64,000 nt of DNA. Origin: Trebonia sp963759545 (lineage in GTDB: Bacteria; Actinomycetota; Actinomycetes; Streptosporangiales; Streptosporangiaceae). How positions within the stretch are numbered: the stretch's first letter is position 1; every line of letters starts with the position of its first letter. The notes below the pieces were generated by a model that did no database searches, was not told where the DNA came from, and saw only the letters and a list, made by a program, of their open reading frames with translations. Below are positions 53,160 through 61,034 of this stretch, in pieces. The stretch covers positions 248,001-312,000 of the forward strand of contig CAVXAB010000017.1 of assembly GCA_963759545.1 (NCBI GenBank). The letters are read 5' to 3'. The position numbers were made by a program, and so were the translations under genes.

Positions 53160-53202
53160 GCGTGGTCGCGGGCAGCGGGTGCCTCGCTGACCGCGACCAC
53201 GC
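53160..53202 (+). terminator. Strong bipartite hairpin after the sugar-binding-protein gene
   Basis: Outer 12-bp arms (53160-53171, 53191-53202) and inner 5-bp arms (cagcg/cgctg) around ggtgcct. No T-run. It lies 12 bp after the stop and 40 bp before the isomerase start, so it may limit read-through or protect the upstream mRNA. Confidence 0.6.
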
Positions 53203-53241
53203 GGTCGTGCCGTGATCACGCGCGACCGTAAGGGAGCCACA

Positions 53242-54309
53242 TTGCCGAACGCTCCTATCGTGCTCGGCCCGAATCAGCCGCGGCAGTTCTACCGGGGCGG
53301 AGCGGGCATCGCCCGCTTCCGCGGCACTCCCCAGCCCTCGCAGTACGCTCCAGAGGACTGGGTCGGCTCCACCACCTCGATCTTCTCCCGGCCCGGTGCG
53401 GGCCTGAGCCTGCTCGACAGCGGAGAGACGCTCAGGGATGCCATCGCTCGTGCCCCGGATGCCTTCCTCGGTCCTGATCACGTGGCACGGTACGGCGCTG
53501 ACCCGGCGCTGCTCGTCAAGATCCTCGACACGGGCGAGCGGCTGGTCGTGCACTTCCACCCCGACCGCGACTTCGCCTCCAGGCACCTCGGCTCACGCTA
53601 CGGCAAGACCGAGGCGTGGATCATCCTGGAGGCCCGGCCTGACAGCTGCGTCTACCTCGGGTTCAAGGAAGACGCGGATCTCGCGGTCATCCGGCGCTTG
53701 GTGGCCGGCCAGGACACGGCCGCGATCCTCGACTCGCTGAACAAGGTGCCGGTCGCGGCCGGTGACACCTGGCTCGTGCCCGCCGGGGTGCCGCACGCCA
53801 TCGGCGCGGGGATCACGCTGGTGGAACTGCAAGAGCCCACGGATTTCTCGATCCTTCTTGAGTGGGCCGGCTTCGCTGTCGACGGTTTGGCGGAGGGTCA
53901 CCTGGGCCTGGGGTTTGACCTCGCGCTCACCGCGCTTGACGTCAGCGGGTGGGACGCGGGGCTGCTTGGCGCGCTGCACGCGCCGCGGCCCGGCGCCGCC
54001 GAGCGGCCTGGGGGCACCGAGCGGCCGGGGGTCACCGGGCGGCCGGGGGTCACCCGGCTGCTGCCGGCGCGGGCCGACGCGTTCTTCCGCGCCGAACGCG
54101 TCGAGGTGGCCCAGCCGCTGGCCTTCGAGCCGGGGTACGCGATCCTGGTCGTGGTCTCCGGTGCCGGGTTTATCACCGACCCGGCGGGAACCCTTCCGGT
54201 GCGGCGCGGCTCCACGGTCCTGGTGCCCCACGGCGCGGGTCCTACCACCCTCGAAGGCCATTTCGACGCGCTGCGCTGCCGACCGCCAAACCCTCGCCAG
54301 GTCTCCTGA
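53242..54309 (+). CDS. manA: Mannose-6-phosphate isomerase, class I (type I PMI family)
   Basis: 355 residues from TTG 53242, six bases after AAGGGAG. The in-frame GTG 53212 is a weaker alternative. Cupin metal motifs: VVHFHPDRDFA (His pair), YGKTEAWIIL (Glu) and VPAGVPHAIGAG (His), followed by LVELQEPTDFSILLEW. It interconverts mannose-6-phosphate and fructose-6-phosphate (or acts on another aldose). Three 18-bp repeats (54001-54054, Glu/Gly-Arg-Pro-Gly-Gly/Val-Thr) sit in the linker before the C-terminal cupin. It follows the sugar importer on the same strand. Confidence 0.88.
   Translation: MPNAPIVLGPNQPRQFYRGGAGIARFRGTPQPSQYAPEDWVGSTTSIFSRPGAGLSLLDSGETLRDAIARAPDAFLGPDHVARYGADPALLVKILDTGERLVVHFHPDRDFASRHLGSRYGKTEAWIILEARPDSCVYLGFKEDADLAVIRRLVAGQDTAAILDSLNKVPVAAGDTWLVPAGVPHAIGAGITLVELQEPTDFSILLEWAGFAVDGLAEGHLGLGFDLALTALDVSGWDAGLLGALHAPRPGAAERPGGTERPGVTGRPGVTRLLPARADAFFRAERVEVAQPLAFEPGYAILVVVSGAGFITDPAGTLPVRRGSTVLVPHGAGPTTLEGHFDALRCRPPNPRQVS
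54001..54054 (+). repeat. Three 18-bp in-frame repeats in the isomerase gene
   Basis: Units begin at 54001, 54019 and 54037 (for example gagcggccgggggtcacc), differing at 1-4 positions. They encode ERPGGT, ERPGVT and GRPGVT in an interdomain linker. Confidence 0.9.
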
Positions 54310-54384
54310 TAGCTCTCTCCCCTTCGCGGCGTTCTACGGGCACTATGGGGAAAGCGGACAAAGCAGTTCGGAAGGCGGTTCCCC

Positions 54385-55644
54385 GTGACCGATTCGCAAA
54401 CCTGGAGCAGCGACCTCAACCTGTCAGCTAACGAGTTCTGGGCGCAGTCCCCAGAGCAGCGTTATGCCGCCTACCGGACGCTGCGGGCGCTGGAGTCGCC
54501 GCCGTTCTTCGAGGCGGGAGAGTCGCCGTTCGGCACCGAGGAACGCGGCTACTACGCCCTGCTCCGGCATGCCGACGTGGCCGAGGCCAGCAGGAACCCG
54601 CAGCTGTTCTCGTCCGCCGCCGGTGCCACAAGCATCTTTGACCTGCCGGTGGAGTTCAACGAGTACTTCGGCTCGATGATCAGCATGGACGACCCGCGGC
54701 ACGCCCGGCTCCGCCGGATCGTCTCCCGCGCGTTCACCCCGAAGATGATCAAGAAGTTCGAGGAAGACGTGCAGCAAACCGCGGGCGTCATCGTCGACGA
54801 CCTGCTGGCGGCCGGCCCGTGCGACTTCGTGCAGCACGTGTCCGCCCGGCTCCCGCTGAAAATCATCTGTCAGATGATGGGCATCGGCGACGAGCACTAC
54901 GAGATGGTGCTGCGCAACACCAACATCATCTTGTCCGGCGCGGATCCCGAGTTCATCAGCGAGGACCTGAACGAGGCGCTGACCCAGATCCTCACCGCGG
55001 GCGGCGACCTGGCCGCCCTCGTGACCGGCCTGGCCGAGCAGCGGCAGGCGTCGGCGACCGATGACCTCGTGTCGGCTTTGGCGACCGCGAACGTCGACGG
55101 CGAGCAGCTCACCACCGCGGAACTCGCCTCGTTTTTCATCCTGCTCGTCGTTGCGGGCAACGAGACGACGCGGAACGCGATCTCGCACGCGCTGCTGCTG
55201 CTCACCCAGCACCCTTCGCAGCGCGAGCTTTTGCTCGCCGACCTCGAGGGCCGGATCGGCCCGGCCGTCGAGGAGATCGTCCGCTACGTCTCCCCCGTCA
55301 TCTGGATGCGGCGCACGCTCACCGCGGACACTGCCATGAACGGGCACGCGTACCGGGAGAACGACAAGGTGCTGCTGTTCTATCAAGCGGCCAACAGGGA
55401 CGAGACGGTGTTCGGCCCGACCGCCGACCAGTTCGACATCTCCCGGTCCCCCAACCCGCACGTGGGGTTCGGCTCGGCGGGGCCGCACTTCTGCCTCGGG
55501 GCGCACCTGGCGCGGCGGGAGATCACCGCCGTTCTGCGCGAGTTGCTGACCCGGGTGCCGGACATCCGGGCCGCCGGGGAGCCGGATTACCTGCTGTCCA
55601 GCTTTATCAACGGGATCAAGCACCTGCCGTGTGAGTTCGGCTGA
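54385..55644 (+). CDS. Cytochrome P450
   Basis: 419 residues from GTG 54385. I-helix oxygen-activation motif VVAGNETTRNAISHALLLL, ExxR as VEEIVRY, PERF-like region (TADQFDISRSPNPHVGFG) and heme loop FGSAGPHFCLGAHLAR with the axial Cys. MDDPRHARLRRIVSRAFTPK is a typical bacterial C-helix region. The overall pattern resembles the CYP124/125/142 group that oxidises branched lipids or sterols. No ferredoxin gene is adjacent. Soluble. Confidence 0.94.
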   Translation: MTDSQTWSSDLNLSANEFWAQSPEQRYAAYRTLRALESPPFFEAGESPFGTEERGYYALLRHADVAEASRNPQLFSSAAGATSIFDLPVEFNEYFGSMISMDDPRHARLRRIVSRAFTPKMIKKFEEDVQQTAGVIVDDLLAAGPCDFVQHVSARLPLKIICQMMGIGDEHYEMVLRNTNIILSGADPEFISEDLNEALTQILTAGGDLAALVTGLAEQRQASATDDLVSALATANVDGEQLTTAELASFFILLVVAGNETTRNAISHALLLLTQHPSQRELLLADLEGRIGPAVEEIVRYVSPVIWMRRTLTADTAMNGHAYRENDKVLLFYQAANRDETVFGPTADQFDISRSPNPHVGFGSAGPHFCLGAHLARREITAVLRELLTRVPDIRAAGEPDYLLSSFINGIKHLPCEFG

Positions 55645-55755
55645 GGCCGCCACCGACCGCGCCTCGGCGCCAGTTGCTGTTATCTGGGATTCCGAACGAG
55701 TGCGTGGCTTCGCGCCCCGGGACGCCACCTGCCCCGGCGGTGGGGGCCGCGGGGC

Positions 55756-56721
55756 TCAGGCGGTGGCGGTCCAGGCGTCCCAGGCGGCGAGCCAGTCATC
55801 AAGGAGCGGACGGCGGGCGTCGACCGACTCAATGGGAGGCGCTTGCCCGGCCCCCGAGAGATGCGCGTCCCAGTACGCCGCCCACGCCTGCTGGGCCCGC
55901 AGGCTGGGCACGGTCTCGCTTAGCATCACGTACCGCACGGTCTCGGTGGTCGCGGCCTCGCGCAGCCGCGCGTCGGCCTCGAACCACGGCGCGTGCTCAA
56001 GCAGCTGGCCCAGGTGGTTGACGGCTGAGGTCACGTCCGCGTCAGCCGCCTCGGCGCCGGACCCGGCGATGCGCCGCCGCTCGCTGACCGACCGCTGCCA
56101 CAGCGCGCTGCGCATCCGGCCCCAGTCGGGCGGGTGCTGGGGTCGTTGCCCGGCCCGCGCGGAGTCGCGGACCTCGCGGTGGGCGGCCAGGGTGAAGTCG
56201 GCCAGCGCGCGCAGCGCCGCGGTGCCCTCGGCCGGCGGAAGGTCCGGGGGTGGCGGCTGCGGCGGCCTCGGCTCGCGCTGCCGCCGTTCGATGCGCGCGA
56301 TCCTGCCCGCCAGCGCCGCCTCGATCAGCGGCCGCAGGTCGGGCACCGGCCCGGTCCGCACCGCGTCCGCGGGAACGTCCCAGGTCGCCACCGTCACCGC
56401 GACGTTCTCGACGTCCCGCTGGGTCACGGCGTCCGGGCGGCGCTCCGGGTGGCGCCGCGCCATGAAGTCGGCCTCGCGCGCGCTCGTACTCACCGTGACC
56501 CTGGGTCCGCCCTGGTCATCGGGATCGCCGTACGACAGCGTGACCGACGTCCACTGGCCGTTGTACGACGAGGACTCGCTTACCCCGGCGAACCGGAGTG
56601 CCGGGGCGGTGAGCCCGTAGATCGGGTACCCGGGCCGTGGGACGAGCATCGCCGCCTGCTCGTCCGCCCGCGCGCGCAGCAGGCGCCTCACCTCGTCCGG
56701 CCCGCCCGGCACCAGCCTCAT
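55756..56721 (-). CDS. Hypothetical actinobacterial protein
   Basis: 321 residues from ATG 56721 (the frame is open to 56814, but those codons look non-coding). It has a compact N-terminal domain (VRRLLRARADEQAAMLVPRPGYPIYGL, a beta-rich part SVTLSYGDPDDQGGPRVTV). A Pro-rich linker (PRPPQPPPPDLPP) and an alpha-helical C-terminal half rich in Trp (WEAYWDAHL-like, DDWLAAWDAWTA) follow. I recognise no family. Soluble, no signal. It is convergent with the P450 gene and divergent from the second DUF2236 gene. Confidence 0.65.
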   Translation of the reverse strand: MRLVPGGPDEVRRLLRARADEQAAMLVPRPGYPIYGLTAPALRFAGVSESSSYNGQWTSVTLSYGDPDDQGGPRVTVSTSAREADFMARRHPERRPDAVTQRDVENVAVTVATWDVPADAVRTGPVPDLRPLIEAALAGRIARIERRQREPRPPQPPPPDLPPAEGTAALRALADFTLAAHREVRDSARAGQRPQHPPDWGRMRSALWQRSVSERRRIAGSGAEAADADVTSAVNHLGQLLEHAPWFEADARLREAATTETVRYVMLSETVPSLRAQQAWAAYWDAHLSGAGQAPPIESVDARRPLLDDWLAAWDAWTATA

Positions 56722-56934
56722 GCGGCAATCATCGTCCGCCCCCCAGCCCCGCGCAACGAGTTGGGGGACCGAGGAACCCGCCTTCGTTCGGGATAATCTG
56801 CCTAGTGAAGGCACGCGGCGGCCCGAAGGGACGCCTGAGCGTCCGGGCTGGACAGGGTCACCGCCTCACCCGCCACTGATCGAATATCTCATCGCCCGGC
56901 GAAATCAGCAGGTCGGGCGAGGCGTTGTCCAGAC

Positions 56935-57786
56935 ATGCCAGTCACCGACTTCCTCCGCAAGCGGATCGGAGACGCCGTCATCGAGCGGGTCGCCGGGCCG
57001 CACCGCCGGGCACCAGGCGAGCGGCCCCCGGTAGCGGAGGCTGAGCGCTGGTTCGCCGCGGACCGTCCCATCCGGCAGGTGCACAGTGACTGCGCGATGT
57101 TCGTGGGGGGCATGGCGGCGTTGCTCCTGCAGTCGCTGCACCCGCTGGCCATGGCGGCAGTCGCCGACCACTCGGGCTACCGGAGCGATCCCTGGGGACG
57201 GCTGCAGCGGACCAGTCACTTCATCGCGGCCACGACCTTCGGCCGCAAGGAAGACGCCGTGGCCGCGATCGCGAACGTCCGCGCCGTCCACGAGCATGTC
57301 ACGGGAACCGCGCCGGACGGGCGGCCGTACGCGGCCTCCGACCCCCACCTGCTGACCTGGGTGCACGCCGCCGAGGCCTACGCCTTCCTGCGCGCCTACG
57401 AGGTATACGGCGAGCGCCCTCTCGGCCAGGCGGCCCGCGACGGGTACGCGGCGGACATGGCCATGATCGCCGCCGAGCTAGGCGTGCCTGACCCGCCAAG
57501 GACCGAGGCCGAGGTCCTCGCCGCCATCAGCGGCTACCGCGCCGAACTGGCCGGGACCCCGCAGGCATGGGAGGCGGCCAGGTTCCTGCTGCGGGAACCG
57601 CCGCTTCCCCTGGTGCTGCGCCCGGTGTACGCCGGGCTGGCCGGGGCGGCGGTCGCTCTGCTTCCCCGCTGGGCCAGGCGCGAACTTAAGATCCCGGCCA
57701 TCCCGCTGGCCGACGCCGCCCTGGCACGCCCGGCAGGCCACCTGGTAGTGACCGCCATCCGCTGGGGCATCTCGGCACCGAACTGA
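56935..57786 (+). CDS. Oxygenase MpaB family protein (DUF2236), second copy
   Basis: 283 residues with the same landmarks as the protein at 12100: HSDCAMFVGGMAALLLQSLHPLAMAAVADHSGY, TFGRKEDAVAAIANVRAVHEHV and LLTWVHAAEAYAFL. The C-terminus (LPRWARRELKIPAIP) is conserved in this subgroup. Probably heme-dependent. The substrate is unknown. Monocistronic, not close in sequence to the other copy outside the motifs. Confidence 0.88.
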   Translation: MPVTDFLRKRIGDAVIERVAGPHRRAPGERPPVAEAERWFAADRPIRQVHSDCAMFVGGMAALLLQSLHPLAMAAVADHSGYRSDPWGRLQRTSHFIAATTFGRKEDAVAAIANVRAVHEHVTGTAPDGRPYAASDPHLLTWVHAAEAYAFLRAYEVYGERPLGQAARDGYAADMAMIAAELGVPDPPRTEAEVLAAISGYRAELAGTPQAWEAARFLLREPPLPLVLRPVYAGLAGAAVALLPRWARRELKIPAIPLADAALARPAGHLVVTAIRWGISAPN

Positions 57787-57917
57787 GCGGAGCCACTGTT
57801 TGGGGCTTCTGGTCGATCTGGTGTGATTGGTGCAGGGGAGCTGAGGGCAGCGCCGCGGCCCGCCGCGGCGGCAGGCAGTAGGCGGCAGGCAGTAGGAAGC
57901 GAACAGGAAGGACGAGC

Positions 57918-58703
57918 ATGACAGCGAGCACCAGCCAGGAGGACGTGCGCCTCTCCGACGGCGTGTCCATACCGCTGATCGGCTTCGGCACCTGGCAGCT
58001 CGACGGCGATGACGCCTACAACGGCGTCCGCGCCGCGCTCGAGATCGGCTACCGGCACATTGACACCGCCACCGCGTACGGCAACGAGGACCGGGTCGGC
58101 GCGGCGGTCCGCGACAGCGGCCTCGGCCGGGAGAACGTGTTCATCACCACCAAGTGCCCGCCGGGGAACGTCGGCCGGGAGGCCCAGACCCTGGACGCCA
58201 GCCTCAGGGCGCTCGGCACCGACTTCGTCGACCTGTGGCTCGTCCACTGGCCGCCGCACGGCGAGGCAAGGCCGGATACCTGGAAGGCGTTCATCGCGGC
58301 GCTGGAGCAGGGCAAGACCCGCGCCATCGGCGTGAGTAACTACAGCATCGCGCAGATCGACGAGCTCATCGCCGCCACCGGCCGGGCGCCGGCGATCAAC
58401 CAGATCCCGTGGAACCCGTTTACTTTCAATGAGCGGGAAGTGGCCGAGCTGCGAAACCGCCAGGTCGTCCTTGAGGGGTACAGCCCGCTGAAGCGCAGCG
58501 ACCTTGGCAATCCGGTGCTGGCGGAGATCGCCGCCGCGCATCGCAAGACGGCCGCGCAGGTCATCCTCCGCTGGCACGTGGAGCACGGCTTCGTGGTGAT
58601 CCCGCGATCGCGGCGCCGGGAGCGGATCGAGGAGAACTTCGCCATCTTCGACTTCGAGCTGACCCCGGAAGAGCTCCGCAGGCTCGACACGCTGGGAGCC
58701 TGA
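57918..58703 (+). CDS. Aldo/keto reductase
   Basis: 261 residues, a single TIM barrel. The catalytic tetrad is visible: Asp and Tyr in HIDTATAYGNEDRVG, Lys in FITTKCPP, His in LWLVHWPP. NADPH-binding tail VIPRSRRRERIEENF. It resembles 2,5-diketo-D-gluconate reductases (IGFGTWQLDGDDAYNGVRAALEIGYRHIDTA). It reduces aldehydes or ketones with NADPH. AGGAAGGACGAGC precedes the ATG. Confidence 0.93.
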   Translation: MTASTSQEDVRLSDGVSIPLIGFGTWQLDGDDAYNGVRAALEIGYRHIDTATAYGNEDRVGAAVRDSGLGRENVFITTKCPPGNVGREAQTLDASLRALGTDFVDLWLVHWPPHGEARPDTWKAFIAALEQGKTRAIGVSNYSIAQIDELIAATGRAPAINQIPWNPFTFNEREVAELRNRQVVLEGYSPLKRSDLGNPVLAEIAAAHRKTAAQVILRWHVEHGFVVIPRSRRRERIEENFAIFDFELTPEELRRLDTLGA

Positions 58704-58745
58704 CTGAACCCACGGCCTGGCGGCTTAGCGCGAACGGCCCTTGCG

Positions 58746-60254
58746 TTACTGAACCGGGGTGAGCGGCCGAAGGTAGTCGGCCATGGCCTGCTGGCCGAAG
58801 TGCTCCGCCCAGCCGAGTGGCGTGGCGTGGAACCGGGCGTCGCGGACAGCGGGGTCGGCGCCAAGCTCGATCAGCATGCGGGCAGCGTCGATCTCGCCGC
58901 CCCCCGCCGCCTCGTGCAGCGCCGTTTCCCACTCCTGCTCCAGCGGGAAGTCGACCCGGGCGCGGGCGTTCACGTCCCAGCCAAGCTCGGTCAATAGCGG
59001 GATGGCAGACCAGGCGCGCCGGCTGGCGGCCCATACGATCAGCCCCGGCCGCTGCGCGCGGGCGGCGTCGGCGTGCTCGGCGAGCCGTTGGGCCGTGCGC
59101 CGGTCCCCCGCGAGCACGGCGGCGATGAGCCCGTCCGCGCCCTCGGCCGCGGGCCGCGGCACTCCCTGCTCGGTCAGGTAGTCAAGCACCGCCAGGCAGC
59201 CGCAGACAGCCGCCACCTCGGCCGGGGTCCTGCCGTCGCTGGCGTTGTAGCACCGGACGATCCGCTCCTCGCCGGCTTCAAACGCAGTACGCAGGTCGGC
59301 GCCGTGTTCGGCGAGCAGACGTACCCTCATCCGCATGTCATGCGTGACCGCCCACCGTAGCTGTCCCCGGATCAGCTCGGCCGGTGAGTCGGTCCGCTCG
59401 CCGAGGCGTGCCCGCCACGGCCCGCCGTCGCCTTGGCCAAGCCCGTGGCTGAGGAGCAGCGCGAGGTGGCTGTCGTCGCTGCCGAACTGCCGGTTGTACA
59501 GCGCCTGCCCGTCGTTGGGGTCGGCCCCGGCCGCCAGCAGCTCCCCGGCCAGCGCGAGCCCGTGCGGGTGCTGCGGCTGGTCACCCTCGCCGCTGCCCAG
59601 CGCGCCGGTCAGTGCGGTGAACGCCGGGATCAGGCCGTGCCACAGGTAGCCGGCGTTGGGGTCGGCGCCGTGGTCGAGCAGCAGCCGGGCCGACCGGACG
59701 ACCGCGTACTCGCTCATCGACGGGTCGTGGCGGGCGAAGGCGAGGTAGAGGAGCGGTTCCCAGCGGTACGGCCCGCCCTGTGCGCTGGCCAGCTCCGGGT
59801 CCTGGCGGAGCAGCGACTCCAGGGCCTCGGCGTCGGCCGCCGCGGCGGCGGCGTGCACCGATGTCCTGGTGATCCCCGGGTGCTCGGCGAGCAGCCGGGC
59901 GGCGCGCAGCCAGCGGTCCTGGGCGTCGTCGCCGCCGTAGCGCAGGCACGCGAGCATGAGGAACTCGTCGGCGAGTTCGCCGGAGGCGACCTCGGTCAGC
60001 TCGTCCGGCACCCGGCGGTAGCGCTCGATCGTCGTGACATGCTGCCTGAGCGCGGCCCACGAGGAGAATCCGTAGTGCCGGGCGACCACGAACTGCGCGC
60101 CCGCGAGGGTCACCGCGTGCGGGCCGTCGGGATGATGGGCGCCCACTAGGTCGAGGGCGCCTTGCAGGCCGGCCCGGCTCAGGTCACGAAGGTCCTTCGC
60201 CTGCCTGCGAAGCTGCTCGAAGCTGGGGTCGTCGGGAAGACGCGCGGTCGCCAC
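58746..60254 (-). CDS. Ankyrin-repeat protein
   Basis: 502 residues from GTG 60254 (GGAGG upstream). The N-terminal segment (DPSFEQLRRQAKDLRDLSRAG, GFSSWAALRQHV) is common in actinobacterial ankyrin proteins. It is followed by about eight ankyrin repeats (for example ARLLLDHGADPNAGYLW, GELLAAGADPNDGQALYN, GDRRTAQRLAEHADAARAQR, LHEAAGGGEIDAARMLIELGADPAVRD). It acts as a protein-interaction scaffold. No enzymatic domain or signal peptide is seen. Partner unknown. Confidence 0.9.
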   Translation of the reverse strand: MATARLPDDPSFEQLRRQAKDLRDLSRAGLQGALDLVGAHHPDGPHAVTLAGAQFVVARHYGFSSWAALRQHVTTIERYRRVPDELTEVASGELADEFLMLACLRYGGDDAQDRWLRAARLLAEHPGITRTSVHAAAAAADAEALESLLRQDPELASAQGGPYRWEPLLYLAFARHDPSMSEYAVVRSARLLLDHGADPNAGYLWHGLIPAFTALTGALGSGEGDQPQHPHGLALAGELLAAGADPNDGQALYNRQFGSDDSHLALLLSHGLGQGDGGPWRARLGERTDSPAELIRGQLRWAVTHDMRMRVRLLAEHGADLRTAFEAGEERIVRCYNASDGRTPAEVAAVCGCLAVLDYLTEQGVPRPAAEGADGLIAAVLAGDRRTAQRLAEHADAARAQRPGLIVWAASRRAWSAIPLLTELGWDVNARARVDFPLEQEWETALHEAAGGGEIDAARMLIELGADPAVRDARFHATPLGWAEHFGQQAMADYLRPLTPVQ

Positions 60255-60326
60255 TGCGACCTCCTTTCGTCGCCCGCGGTCCGCTACGTCAGGCAGAAAG
60301 GAGGCTCTGTGGCCATCAATTCAAGG

Positions 60327-61034
60327 TCAGTTCCGGGTGGGCTCAGCCCTGTCCGCGGACCGGGGGCGTCCCGTACGCCTAGCGTCATTGTAGTCACCGG
60401 GTCCGTGGTGGAACGATCGCATCCCGCCGCGCTGGGTCGCCGTACGGCCGAGGTCGGACGCCCGGCGGCCGGCCGAGGCCACGACGGCGATCACGAGGTC
60501 GAGCAGCTCGCGGCAGCGGGCGAGGGTCCGTGCCCGCCGGCTGGCCGCGCGCACCGGCCCGCGCAGCCGGCGTGCCGCGATGAGCACGCGGAACTCGTCG
60601 CGGAGCAGCGGGAGCGTGCGGACCGCGAACGTCACGGTGTACGCCCACTCGTTGACTGGCACGCCGAGCCTGCGCAGTGGCGAGGCGACGCGCGTGAACG
60701 CCGCCGGGAGCTCCTCGACCCGCGTTGTCCAGACGAGGAGTAGCGACAGTCCGAAAAAGAGGGCCGTGAGGAGCATCGACTGCACGTACAGGACGATTCC
60801 GCCACCCGCGGCCGCCGCCCCGCCGCCCACTGCGAGGATCGCCGCGACCGGCCACGGGATGCGCGGGACGACCGTCAAGGGCAGCCTCGCGGCGGCGACT
60901 CCCGCGGCGAGGAGGACGGCGAGCACGGCGATGGTGGGCCACTCGGGCACCACCAATGACGCGATGGTCGCCGCCGCCAGGACTCCGATCTTCGTCGCCG
61001 GCCCGAGCCGGTGGAGCGCGGAGGTACCTGGCAC
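60327..61034 (-). CDS. ecfT: Energy-coupling-factor transporter membrane protein EcfT
   Basis: About 235 residues from GTG 61034 (VPGTSALHRLGPATKIGVLA). Four to five helices are followed by the cytoplasmic coupling helices with the two Ala-Arg-Gly-like motifs (VLIAARRLRGP and GRTATQRGG) that contact the EcfA ATPases. The codons directly upstream of the GTG in this frame are also EcfT-like (RRGGLVFRA), so the true start may be lost to a frame error. It follows the EcfA fusion gene in the same order as Rv2326c-Rv2325c of Mycobacterium tuberculosis. It imports a vitamin or metal with a substrate-specific component. Confidence 0.82.
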   Translation of the reverse strand: MPGTSALHRLGPATKIGVLAAATIASLVVPEWPTIAVLAVLLAAGVAAARLPLTVVPRIPWPVAAILAVGGGAAAAGGGIVLYVQSMLLTALFFGLSLLLVWTTRVEELPAAFTRVASPLRRLGVPVNEWAYTVTFAVRTLPLLRDEFRVLIAARRLRGPVRAASRRARTLARCRELLDLVIAVVASAGRRASDLGRTATQRGGMRSFHHGPGDYNDARRTGRPRSADRAEPTRN

